Shown: in pieces, positions 10,172 to 17,538 of the stretch
Position numbering within the stretch: position 1 is the stretch's first letter
Layout of the letters: the number at the start of each line of letters is the position of its first letter
DNA from: an uncultured bacterium
Lineage (GTDB): Bacteria > Bacillota > Clostridia > Oscillospirales > Ruminococcaceae
Length of the DNA: 22,649 bases
Assembly (NCBI GenBank): GCA_905214345.1
Contig: CAJMLV010000043.1
Span: 1 to 22,649 of the forward strand
Reading direction: 5' to 3'
Program-made: the position numbers and the translations under genes
Notes under the pieces: generated by a model
Database searches by the model: none
What the model saw: the letters and a program-made list of their open reading frames with translations, nothing else
What the model was told of the DNA's origin: nothing

Positions 10172-12001
10172 TCACCTCTTCACAAAATATTCGTCGTACC
10201 AGACAAGGAAGATAAACACACACCACAGCTGGCGCCAGTTGTCCCGCTTGCCGCTGACATGCTGGTCCAGCATGCGGTTCAGTTCGCCGGTGTTGAAGAA
10301 TTTCTCCGCCGCTTCGCTGTGGAAGGCTTCCCGCAGCACGGCGGCGTATTTTTCTTCCCGCAGCCAGGCCCGCACCGGAACGGGGAAGCCCAGCTTTTTC
10401 TTGTCCGCCGTCTTGGCGGGAATGGTCATTTCGGCGGCGCCCCGCATGGCGATCTTGGTCTGCTGGGCGTTGACCTTGCACTTGGTGGGAATACGGCAGG
10501 CCAGTTCAAAGACCTTCCGGTCCAGGAAAGGCACCCGCAGTTCCAGCGAATTGGCCATGCTCATCTTGTCGGCCTTGAGCAGGATGTCGCCCACCATCCA
10601 CAGGTTCAGGTCGCAGTATTCCATCCGGGTCACCGGGTCCTGACCTTTGGTCATCTCAAAGAAGGGGCGGGAGATGTCGGTGGGCTTGCAGTTGCCGGTG
10701 TAGTTCTTCATCAGCTTGCGCTTGCGGCGCTCGCCCATGAGGTTGGTGTTGCCGATATACCGCTCTTCCAGCGGCTTGCCCCGGCGCACCAGGAAGTTCA
10801 CCCCCGGTACCGGCGGCAGCAGGTTGGCCACCGCCCCCACGCTGCGGCGAAGCCACAGGGGCAGCCGGTCGTACCAGCTCACGGTGAAAGGCTCTTTATA
10901 AATGTTGTACCCGCCGAAGAATTCGTCTGCACCTTCGCCGGACAGGCAGACCTTCACCTGCTTGGCGGCTTCCCGGTTGACGAAGTAGAGCGCCACGCTG
11001 GCGGCATCGGCCAGGGGTTCATCCATGTGGTACTGGATGCGGCCCAGGTTGGCCCAGTATTCCTCGGGGGTGATGCGGTAGGCGTAGTTCTTGACACCGA
11101 TATGCTTGGAAAACTCGGTGGCATAATCGGTCTCGTCGTACTGCTTGTTGGCAAAGCCCACGGTGAAGGTCTTATCCACCTTGGCCAGGGCGGCCATATA
11201 GCTGGAGTCCACGCCGGAAGAAAGGAAGCTGCCCACCTCCACGTCGGCAATCTTGTGGGCGAAAACGCTCTCCTTCATGGCGTCGCTGATGGCCTTCTCC
11301 CACTCTTCCAGGGAAGGGCCGTTGTCGGGGGTGAATTCGGGGCGCCAGTAGCGCTGCACCGTCACCTCACCGGCCTTCCATTCCAGCCAGTGGGCGGGCA
11401 TCAGCTTTTTCACGCCCTTGAAGAAGGTGTTTTCCCCCGGGGAGAACTGGTAGGACAGATACAGGGAAAGCTGGTCCTCGTTCAGTTCCTTGTGAAAGCC
11501 CGGGTGGGCCAGAAAACTCTTGATCTCGCTGCCGAAGAGCAGTTCCCCGGCTTCGTTCTGATAATAATACAGCGGCTTGATGCCAAAATGATCCCGGGCC
11601 AGCAGCAGGGTCTCTTCCCGGCGGTCCCACAGAGCAAAGGTAAACATGCCCCGCAGCCGGTCCAGCAGACCCTTGCCCCATTCCTCGTAGCCGTGCAGGA
11701 GCACTTCGGTGTCCGACCGGGTGGCGAAGGTATGCCCGGCGGCTTTCAGCTCCTCGGTCAGGGGCTGAAAGTTATAGATCTCGCCGTTAAAGACCACAAC
11801 AAGGTTTTCATCCTCGTTGTACATGGGCTGGCGGCCGCCTTCCAGGTCGATGATGGAAAGCCGCCGCTGCCCCAGGGCTGCCGGGCCTTCCACAAACTGG
11901 CCCTGGCCGTCCGGGCCGCGGTGGGCGATCAGGTCCATCATGGCCTGCAACACATCGCGCGCGTCATTCCGCGCGCCCACAAAACCAACGATTCCGCACA
12001 T
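10172..12001 (-). CDS. asnB: Glutamine-hydrolysing asparagine synthase family protein (copy 1)
   Basis: The 609 residues comprise an N-terminal class II glutaminase with Cys2 as nucleophile (MCGIVGF, HRGPDG 28–32, FNGEIYN 71–77) and a C-terminal ATP-pyrophosphatase/amidotransferase domain with PP-loop SSGVDSS (261–267) and LSGEGADEFFGGY. It could make free asparagine. AsnB homologues in Bacillus and Lactobacillus plantarum amidate diaminopimelate in peptidoglycan, and this copy is coupled to murE. The start ATG has AAGGAAAGGG upstream, and a TATAAT element lies about 46 bases upstream. It is a clear paralogue of the plus-strand gene at 13533, sharing a nearly identical 96-base tract. Family certain, substrate open. 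Confidence 0.95.
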   Translation of the reverse strand: MCGIVGFVGARNDARDVLQAMMDLIAHRGPDGQGQFVEGPAALGQRRLSIIDLEGGRQPMYNEDENLVVVFNGEIYNFQPLTEELKAAGHTFATRSDTEVLLHGYEEWGKGLLDRLRGMFTFALWDRREETLLLARDHFGIKPLYYYQNEAGELLFGSEIKSFLAHPGFHKELNEDQLSLYLSYQFSPGENTFFKGVKKLMPAHWLEWKAGEVTVQRYWRPEFTPDNGPSLEEWEKAISDAMKESVFAHKIADVEVGSFLSSGVDSSYMAALAKVDKTFTVGFANKQYDETDYATEFSKHIGVKNYAYRITPEEYWANLGRIQYHMDEPLADAASVALYFVNREAAKQVKVCLSGEGADEFFGGYNIYKEPFTVSWYDRLPLWLRRSVGAVANLLPPVPGVNFLVRRGKPLEERYIGNTNLMGERRKRKLMKNYTGNCKPTDISRPFFEMTKGQDPVTRMEYCDLNLWMVGDILLKADKMSMANSLELRVPFLDRKVFELACRIPTKCKVNAQQTKIAMRGAAEMTIPAKTADKKKLGFPVPVRAWLREEKYAAVLREAFHSEAAEKFFNTGELNRMLDQHVSGKRDNWRQLWCVFIFLVWYDEYFVKR

Positions 12002-12046
12002 AAAATTTCCCTTTCCTTAGGGTGCCGTAAGATTTTAATACCCTAT

Positions 12047-12052
12047 ATTATA
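12047..12052 (-). promoter_or_regulatory. -10 element upstream of asnB copy 1
   Basis: Perfect TATAAT on the minus strand, followed by a 40-base A/T-rich leader before the asnB ATG. At 17 bases upstream the sequence is TTTTCT, a poor -35, so this is only a probable promoter. Confidence 0.5.
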
Positions 12053-12073
12053 CACACCTGACCCCAAAAAGAA

Positions 12074-12171
12074 AAGCCCGCCCCGCCCAAAAAGGATGTA
12101 AAAGTATGGCGCTGCGCCGTCCGGGGTGATACCTTCGGGCCGTGCGGCGCATACTGTAAGGGCGGGCGGCT
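12074..12171. repeat. Nested inverted repeat between divergent asnB and ATP-grasp promoters
   Basis: About 98 bases fold on themselves. Outer GC arms (AGCCCGCCCCGCCC near 12075–12088 and GGGCGGGCGGCT near 12160–12171) pair with two bulges. AGTAT/ATACT (12103–12107, 12151–12155) pair next. GCGCCG/CGGCGC (12114–12119, 12145–12150) pair inside. On the minus strand the outer arm is followed by CTTTTCTTTTT, so it may terminate leftward RNA; no such transcript or coding frame was recognised. Confidence 0.5.
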
Positions 12172-12205
12172 GTGGGGGACTGCAGGGAACGGGCGGTGTA
12201 AAAGA

Positions 12206-12235
12206 TTGACAACGGGGCCGCTTTGGACGTACAAT
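12206..12235 (+). promoter_or_regulatory. Strong promoter of the ATP-grasp–asnB operon
   Basis: A perfect -35 TTGACA (12206–12211) and TACAAT (12230–12235) are separated by 18 bases. The expected start near 12242 leaves a leader of about 35 bases ahead of the ATP-grasp gene. Confidence 0.75.
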
Positions 12236-12259
12236 AATCAGGAATATACCATCTGTATG

Positions 12260-12276
12260 AACAAAGAGGCTTTGTT
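12260..12276 (+). promoter_or_regulatory. Ribosome site held in a start-codon hairpin
   Basis: AACAAAG and CTTTGTT form a perfect 7-bp stem around AGG, ending directly at the ATG. AAAGAGG is the only ribosome site, so half of it is paired and half lies in the loop. Translation of the ATP-grasp gene may thus depend on opening this weak stem. Confidence 0.5.
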
Positions 12277-13512
12277 ATGCTGAACTTTCAACCTGTGCTG
12301 CTGGGCAGCGACGCCAATGTCTACGGCATGGCCCGCAGTTTTTATACCGAATACGGCGTGGTGAGCGACGCCATCTGCAAGGGTGTGCTGGCGGCCACCC
12401 GCAACACCCGGCTGGTGAACATCGCCGTTGTGGAGCCGGACCTGGAAGACGACGAGGTCTTTGTGCGTACCCTGGTGGACTACGCCAAAGCCCACGACTA
12501 CCGCGATCGCCCGCTGCTGCTGGTCTCCTGCGCCGACGGCTACACCATCCTCATGGCCCGCAACCGGAAAGCCCTGGAACCTTACTTCCATTTTGCCTGC
12601 CCGGAACTGCAAACGGTGTTGGATCTTGACATAAAAGACAACTTTTATAAAGCCTGTGCCGCCCATGGTCTTTCTTACCCGAAAACGGCCACCTGCACGG
12701 CGCAGAATTACAAGGACGCCGAATTCCCCTTCGATTTCCCGGTCATCATCAAGGCCAGCAACTCCCCGGCCTACTGGAACTGCTCCTTCCCCCACAAGAA
12801 GAAGGTTTTTCTGGCCCATGACCGGGCGGAATACGACGCCATCACCACCGCCATCTACGGCAGTTCCTACCAGGATGACCTGATTTTGCAGGAGTACATC
12901 CCCGGCGACGACAACTGCATGCGGGTGCTCAACGCCTACTGCGGTCTGGACGGCAAGGTCCATCTGATGGCCCTGGGCCGCCCCCTGCTGGAGGAACAGA
13001 CCCCCGAAGGCATCGGCAACTACGCCGCCATCCTTTCTTCCCCCGCGATCAACGACTCCGCCCTGTTGGAGCGGATGCGGGCGTTCCTGGAGGACATGGG
13101 CTGGGTGGGCTATGCCAACTTTGATATGAAGTACGACGCCCGCACCGGGGAGTATAAGCTCTTTGAGATGAACCCCCGCCAGGGCCGTTCCAGCTACTTT
13201 GTCACCGCCGCCGGCTACAACCTGGCCCGCTGGCTGGTGCAGGACGTGCTGGAAGGCAAGGACACCGGCTTTACCATTGCCGATACCGAAAGCCTGTGGA
13301 TGATCGCGCCCTACGGCGTCATCCGCAAGTATCTGAAAGATGAAAAACTGCTGGCTGCCGCCGCCCGGCTGAAAAAGCAGGGCCGCTGTGCCCACCAGCT
13401 CTACTGCAAGGAAGACCGCAGCCTGAAACGCGGGCTCTGGTACCTGCGCAGCCAGCTGAACTACTACCGCAAGACCGCCCGTTATTACGGCAACAAGGGT
13501 CTGACCGACTGA
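12277..13512 (+). CDS. ATP-grasp ligase resembling D-aspartate ligase (Asl)
   Basis: The 411-residue protein is an ATP-grasp carboxylate–amine ligase. An N-terminal LLGSDANVYGMARSF (8–22) is followed by the ATP-binding segments PVIIKASN (155–162) and LQEYIPGDDN (204–213), then NFDMKYD (281–287), and EMNPRQGRSSYFV (297–309) with metal ligands Glu297 and Asn299. From memory these blocks and the length closely match Asl of Enterococcus faecium. That enzyme activates D-aspartate and joins it to the side chain of the third stem-peptide residue. The gene heads an operon with an asnB paralogue 20 bases downstream, matching the pairing of D-Asp addition with AsnH-type amidation known from Lactococcus. 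No aspartate racemase is nearby, and the MurE here keeps diaminopimelate-type residues, so the acceptor is uncertain. ATP-grasp is certain; D-Asp is inferred. Confidence 0.82.
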   Translation: MLNFQPVLLGSDANVYGMARSFYTEYGVVSDAICKGVLAATRNTRLVNIAVVEPDLEDDEVFVRTLVDYAKAHDYRDRPLLLVSCADGYTILMARNRKALEPYFHFACPELQTVLDLDIKDNFYKACAAHGLSYPKTATCTAQNYKDAEFPFDFPVIIKASNSPAYWNCSFPHKKKVFLAHDRAEYDAITTAIYGSSYQDDLILQEYIPGDDNCMRVLNAYCGLDGKVHLMALGRPLLEEQTPEGIGNYAAILSSPAINDSALLERMRAFLEDMGWVGYANFDMKYDARTGEYKLFEMNPRQGRSSYFVTAAGYNLARWLVQDVLEGKDTGFTIADTESLWMIAPYGVIRKYLKDEKLLAAAARLKKQGRCAHQLYCKEDRSLKRGLWYLRSQLNYYRKTARYYGNKGLTD

Positions 13513-13532
13513 CACAGAGGAGGATAACATCC

Positions 13533-15419
13533 ATGTGTGGCATCACCGGCTTTGCCCAGCGCAAACACGACGCCGAAACCGCCCGGGCCACCGTCAAGGC
13601 TATGGCGGACCTGATCACCTACCGCGGCCCCGACGGCGAGGGCTACTATGTGGACGACCAGGTGGCTCTGGGCCACCGCCGTCTTTCCATCATCGACCTG
13701 GAAGGCGGCCGCCAGCCCATGTACAACGAGGACGAGAACCTTGTTGTGGTTTTTAACGGCGAGATCTACAATTTCCAGACCCTGCGCGCCGAACTGGAGG
13801 CCGCAGGCCATACCTTCGCCACCCATTCGGACACCGAGGTGCTTCTCCACGGCTATGAGCAGTGGGGCAAGGACCTGCCCGCCAGACTGCGGGGGATGTT
13901 CACCTTCGTGATCTGGGACCGCAAGAACAAGACCTTGTTCGGTGCCCGGGACATCTTCGGCATCAAGCCCTTCTACTATTACAATGTGGATGGACTGTTC
14001 CTCTTCGGCAGCGAGATCAAGTGCTTCCTGGCCCATCCCGGCTTCAAGAAACAGCTGAACGAAAAGCGCCTGCCCGAATACCTCAGCATCGAATACATCC
14101 CCAACGAGGAGACCATGTTTGTGGATGTGTTCAAGCTGCCCGGCGCCCATATGTTCACCTGGAAAGACGGCGAAATGACCATCGAGCGGTACTTTGACAT
14201 CCGCTACCATATCGACGAGACCAAGACCCAGGAAGACTGGGAGAAGAAGATCACCGAAACCTTTGCCGAGAGCGTGGCTGCCCACCAGATCGCCGACGTG
14301 GAGGTGGGGTGCTTCCTCTCCTCCGGCGTGGATTCCAGCTTTGTGGTCAACGAGGTGGCCAAAGGTACCCCCCATGTGAAGAGCTTCTCGGTGGGCTATG
14401 CGGAGGAAAAATACTCCGAGCTGCCCTACGCCCAGGCTTTCAGCAAGGAGATCGGAGTGCCCAGCATCGCCAACAAGGTGGATGCGGACCAGTTCTTTGA
14501 GGCCAACCGGGTCATCCAGTGGTATCTGGACGAACCCATGCCCAACCCGGCGGAGGTGCCCCTGTACTTCCTGGCGCAGAACGCCCGCAAGTATGTGAAG
14601 GTGGTGCTGTCCGGCGAAGGCGCCGACGAGCTGTTCGGCGGCTATCCCATGTACTGCCAGGCTGTCCACTTTGAGGATTACGGCCGCAAGGTGCCAAAAG
14701 CTGTGCGCAAGTTCCTCTCCCGCACGGCGGAAAAGATGCCCCAGTTCAAGGGCCGGCATTTCCTGGTCCGGGGCGGCCGGGAACCCTGGCAGCGGTATAT
14801 GCGGGCCAACTATGTGTTTGAATCCCCGGCGGAACGGGACCGTTACCTGAAAAAGAACTACGGCAACCCCGCCCCCGAGGCTTTCTTCAAGCCTTACTTT
14901 GATAAGGTCCAGGGTCTGGACGAACCCACCCAGCTGCAGTGGGTGGATATGCACACCTGGATGCTCTATGACATCCTGCTCAAGGCCGACCGCATGAGCA
15001 TGGCCAACTCTCTGGAACTGCGTGTGCCCTTCCTGGACCGGGAGATGCTGGACGTGGCTCTGAGCATTCCCCGCCGGTACCGCTGCGACAAGGAACACAC
15101 CAAGATCGCTTTGCGGGGCGCGGCGCTGAAGCAGCTGCCCGAAAGCGTGGCCCAGCGCAAGAAGCTGGGGTTCCCGGTGCCGCTGAACGACTGGCTGCAG
15201 CAGGATAAATATTACGGGATGGTGAAGGAAAAGTTCACCGGCCCGGTGGCGGAACAGTTCTTCAACGTGCCGGAGATCTGCCGCCTGCTGGATGACCACA
15301 AGGCCGGTCATGCCAAAAACATGACCAAAATCTGGAGCATCTACTCCTTCATTCTGTGGTACGAGCTGTATTTTGTGAACAGCGAACCGCCGGTGGGGGT
15401 ATATTCCGCAAAAGTTTGA
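13533..15419 (+). CDS. asnB: Glutamine-hydrolysing asparagine synthase family protein (copy 2)
   Basis: The 628 residues have the same two domains as copy 1: Cys2 glutaminase (MCGITGF, RGPDG 31–35, FNGEIYN 74–80) and PP-loop SSGVDSS (263–269), then LSGEGADELFGGY and LLKADRMSMANSLELRVPFL. A C-terminal tail (NSEPPVGVYSAKV) is absent from copy 1. GAGGAGG lies about nine bases before the ATG, and the gap to the ATP-grasp gene is 20 bases, so the two form an operon. By context it may amidate the D-Asp product of that ligase, as AsnH does in Lactococcus lactis; plain asparagine synthesis remains possible. No GC-rich terminator hairpin follows, only a T-run, so some transcripts may continue toward the tRNA genes. 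Confidence 0.95.
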   Translation: MCGITGFAQRKHDAETARATVKAMADLITYRGPDGEGYYVDDQVALGHRRLSIIDLEGGRQPMYNEDENLVVVFNGEIYNFQTLRAELEAAGHTFATHSDTEVLLHGYEQWGKDLPARLRGMFTFVIWDRKNKTLFGARDIFGIKPFYYYNVDGLFLFGSEIKCFLAHPGFKKQLNEKRLPEYLSIEYIPNEETMFVDVFKLPGAHMFTWKDGEMTIERYFDIRYHIDETKTQEDWEKKITETFAESVAAHQIADVEVGCFLSSGVDSSFVVNEVAKGTPHVKSFSVGYAEEKYSELPYAQAFSKEIGVPSIANKVDADQFFEANRVIQWYLDEPMPNPAEVPLYFLAQNARKYVKVVLSGEGADELFGGYPMYCQAVHFEDYGRKVPKAVRKFLSRTAEKMPQFKGRHFLVRGGREPWQRYMRANYVFESPAERDRYLKKNYGNPAPEAFFKPYFDKVQGLDEPTQLQWVDMHTWMLYDILLKADRMSMANSLELRVPFLDREMLDVALSIPRRYRCDKEHTKIALRGAALKQLPESVAQRKKLGFPVPLNDWLQQDKYYGMVKEKFTGPVAEQFFNVPEICRLLDDHKAGHAKNMTKIWSIYSFILWYELYFVNSEPPVGVYSAKV

Positions 15420-15438
15420 TATTTTTTGTAGATGGGGC

Positions 15439-15467
15439 TTGACTTTTCAGGTTGCGTATGGTATATT
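15439..15467 (+). promoter_or_regulatory. tRNA operon promoter
   Basis: TTGACT (15439–15444) and TATATT (15462–15467) with a 17-base spacer, each one mismatch from consensus. It lies 44 bases before tRNA-Arg. Confidence 0.8.
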
Positions 15468-15511
15468 AACAAACGCAGCTTGTTCCCGTATAAGGGGGTC
15501 AAGAACCATGC

Positions 15512-15585
<74 letters not shown>

Positions 15586-15592
15586 TATGTAT

Positions 15593-15670
15593 GGTGCCTA
15601 TGGCGCAGTTGGTTAGCGCGCCAGATTGTGGCTCTGGAGGCCGAGGGTTCGAATCCCTCTAGGCACCCCA
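15593..15670 (+). tRNA. tRNA-His (anticodon GTG)
   Basis: Acceptor GTGCCTA pairs with TAGGCAC. The extra 5' G typical of tRNA-His is encoded at 15593, opposite discriminator C15667. The anticodon arm CCAGA-TTGTGGC-TCTGG has GTG at 15628–15630. CCA is encoded at 15668–15670. It follows tRNA-Arg by seven bases and shares its transcript. Confidence 0.95.
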
Positions 15671-15672
15671 CC

Positions 15673-15712
15673 AAAGACCGCACAGTCCTTAAAAAGCTGC
15701 GCGGTCTTTTTT
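15673..15712 (+). terminator. Terminator after tRNA-Arg/His
   Basis: AAAGACCGC (15673–15681) pairs with GCGGTCTTT (15701–15709). CAG/CTG continues the stem inside after one mismatch, and a T-run extends to 15712. It should end the two-tRNA transcript. Confidence 0.75.
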
Positions 15713-15723
15713 CTTAGGTTTTC

Positions 15724-15743
15724 GGCGGCCCGCGCCGCCTTTT
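15724..15743 (+). terminator. Second GC hairpin with TTTT just before tRNA-Gln
   Basis: GGCGGC (15724–15729) and GCCGCC (15734–15739) form a perfect 6-bp stem with loop CCGC followed by TTTT. The tRNA-Gln acceptor begins two bases later. It may be a backup terminator or an RNase processing signal. Confidence 0.5.
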
Positions 15744-15745
15744 GC

Positions 15746-15820
15746 TGGGCCGTAGCCAAGTGGTAAGGCAGCGGACTTTGACTCCGCCATTCGTGAGTTC
15801 GAACCTCGCCGGCCCAACCA
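15746..15820 (+). tRNA. tRNA-Gln (anticodon TTG)
   Basis: Acceptor TGGGCCG pairs with CGGCCCA. The anticodon arm GCGGA-CTTTGAC-TCCGC carries TTG at 15778–15780. The T arm is GTGAG-TTCGAAC-CTCGC and CCA is encoded at 15818–15820. It lies behind two terminator-like hairpins with no visible promoter in the 75-base gap, which is unusual. Confidence 0.95.
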
Positions 15821-15858
15821 AACATGCCCCCGCCAATACGGCGGGGGCATGTTTTTTT
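15820..15858 (+). terminator. Strong terminator after tRNA-Gln
   Basis: A perfect 15-bp stem AAACATGCCCCCGCC/GGCGGGGGCATGTTT with loop AATAC is followed by a run of Ts ending at 15858. Confidence 0.9.
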
Positions 15859-15943
15859 GCACCGGTGTGATTATCCCGGCGCGATCCGGGCATACTTTCT
15901 GTGCAGGGCGGAAACAACCGCCCCCACAGGGAGGTGAATCCAG

Positions 15944-16099
15944 ATGGAAAACTGCGGTGTCTTTTGTGATGTGAGCGCCTGCGCCCACAACATCAACTGC
16001 CAGAAATGTGATCTGAGCCAGATCAAGATCACCCACCACACCGACGGCGCGTCGGGCGTGGACACCCCGCACTACTGCCAGAACTACGAGCAGAAGTGA
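15944..16099 (+). CDS. DUF1540 cysteine-rich microprotein, 51 residues
   Basis: The frame encodes MENCGVFCDVSACAHNIN then CQKCDLSQIKI and ends TPHYCQNYEQK. The spacing of Cys4, Cys8, Cys13, Cys19, Cys22 and Cys45 matches DUF1540, a short family widespread in Clostridia and thought to bind metal; its role is unknown. GGAGGTG lies eight bases before the ATG. Upstream (15859–15943) are two small hairpins (CCCGG/CCGGG and GGGCGG/CCGCCC) but only a weak CATACT -10. A terminator follows directly. It is a single-gene unit. Confidence 0.87.
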   Translation: MENCGVFCDVSACAHNINCQKCDLSQIKITHHTDGASGVDTPHYCQNYEQK

Positions 16100-16119
16100 C
16101 ACAGCCCTTTCCGGGCAGC

Positions 16120-16168
16120 AAAACGGCCCCCTTGCGAAGGTGCTTCCTTTCGCAAAGGGGCCGTTTTT
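16120..16168. terminator. Long bidirectional terminator between converging genes
   Basis: AAAACGGCCCC pairs with GGGGCCGTTTT. The helix continues after one mismatch as TTGCGAA/TTCGCAA. T-runs flank it on both strands. It lies between the DUF1540 gene (plus) and the CmpB-like gene (minus). Confidence 0.85.
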
Positions 16169-16182
16169 ATATGACTGTGCGA

Positions 16183-17481
16183 TCAGCCGGTATGTACGAA
16201 CTTGGGGTAGATCTGCTTCATCCGGGCGTCGTCAAAGTGCTCGTCCAGATATTCCTCGATCTGGTTCCGGGGAGGCTGTCCTTCGATGCGGGCGGTGTAG
16301 CGGGCCAGGGCGGCCGAGCTCACCGCCATGTTCACGCACATGAACACCACCAGACACCAGGTGATGACCGTGCCCAGGCGGATGGGCAGTTTCTCGATCC
16401 AGGCAGACAGCGGGGGATAGAAGATCTTGAACCAGGCCACCGCCGCAAAGCCCCAGAAGAAGCAGTACAGCAGGTTGATACGGCCGCCCAGGTTGAAGGG
16501 GATCTTGCTGTAATCCCAGAATACGGCGCCGAAGACGAGCTCGGTAAAAACGCTGCACAGGTATTCATAGGCGCCGCCCAGCAGGGTACCGGCCACAAAC
16601 AGCCAGCTGGCGCTTTTGTCCTTGTAGCGGTACATGAGCAGGGTCACCAGGGCAATGGCCAGGCCCCACACGATGGAGAAGGGACCCCACACCAGGCTGG
16701 AACGGCTCATCCATTCCCCGGCGGTGATGCGGCAGAAGATGGTTTCGGTCACGTCACCCAGAAAAGCACCGATGACAAAGAGCAGGAACAGCTTGTAGAA
16801 GCTGCAGCCCTCGGCAAAGACGACGCTTTTTTCCTTTTTGGGACGTACGAAGTTGGCCTGGGGATAAGCCTTGACCATACGGCTTTCGGTGCGGCCCAGC
16901 ACCCACATGCCCATATCCAGGGTGAGGGCAGCCAGCCGGTTATGGACCGCCCGGGCCTGGGCAAAGCGGTGGCGGATACCCGCCAGGGTCAGGATGGTGC
17001 CCAGGCCGTCCAGGGCCAGCAGGGCCAGCAGTACCCAGATGACCACATGACCGGCCAGGGGCGGCAGCAGGTCGAAAACCTGCAGCAGCAAAGGCGCCAG
17101 CCATTTGACGGCCACCAGGCCCAGCGCGCCCCAGAATACCGAGGCGGACAGGCAGATGTAGCCGTCCAGGTTGAATTTACGGTTGGAGTAATCCCACCAG
17201 CGGGCGTCGCTGAACCGTTCCAGGATGTGCCCGCCGATCCATTCCACCGCCGTGGCAATAACGGCGCTGAACAGGAAGAGGAAGAACCAGCTGGTGGTGG
17301 CCAGTTCGTGGAAGCCCACGGTGATGATGCTGCCTGCCACGCCGTAGATCAGGCACAGAGGGCCGCCCAGCACGCCGCGGTCCTGATAGCGGCGCCGGCG
17401 CACGGCGGTGAACAGGACTTCGGCCAGCCAGCCTATAAAGGAGTAGCAGAAAAACAGCCAGACAAGATTATAAAATGTCAT
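16183..17481 (-). CDS. Duplicated CmpB-like (putative ABC-transporter type IV) membrane protein
   Basis: The 432 residues contain two copies of the same polytopic unit joined by a cytoplasmic linker. Repeat 1 reads FIGWLAEVLF … RGVLGGPLCLIYG … WWDYSNRKFNLDGYICL (about 15–112). Repeat 2 reads FLGDVTETIF … SLVWGPFSIVWG … WDYSKIPFNLGGRINL (about 240–345). The pattern fits the CmpB-like 'putative ABC-transporter type IV' family of Bacillota; no ATPase or substrate is evident. The last 40 or so residues are charged and soluble. The ATG at 17481 has AGAGG eight bases upstream. It follows the dehydrogenase gene by 57 bases and is probably the last gene of the queH transcript. Confidence 0.8.
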   Translation of the reverse strand: MTFYNLVWLFFCYSFIGWLAEVLFTAVRRRRYQDRGVLGGPLCLIYGVAGSIITVGFHELATTSWFFLFLFSAVIATAVEWIGGHILERFSDARWWDYSNRKFNLDGYICLSASVFWGALGLVAVKWLAPLLLQVFDLLPPLAGHVVIWVLLALLALDGLGTILTLAGIRHRFAQARAVHNRLAALTLDMGMWVLGRTESRMVKAYPQANFVRPKKEKSVVFAEGCSFYKLFLLFVIGAFLGDVTETIFCRITAGEWMSRSSLVWGPFSIVWGLAIALVTLLMYRYKDKSASWLFVAGTLLGGAYEYLCSVFTELVFGAVFWDYSKIPFNLGGRINLLYCFFWGFAAVAWFKIFYPPLSAWIEKLPIRLGTVITWCLVVFMCVNMAVSSAALARYTARIEGQPPRNQIEEYLDEHFDDARMKQIYPKFVHTG

Positions 17482-17538
17482 ACATGAATCCTCTCGGTAT
17501 CAAAAGGGAGGGGCGGAAGGCCGCACGGCGGCCGGGGG

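Noticed and set aside
12120..12140. GGGGTGATACC resembling the T-box antiterminator motif GGGTGGTACC near asnB
   Set aside because: The essential TGG is TGA, it lies upstream of the TTGACA promoter rather than in the leader, and no specifier-loop structure is present.
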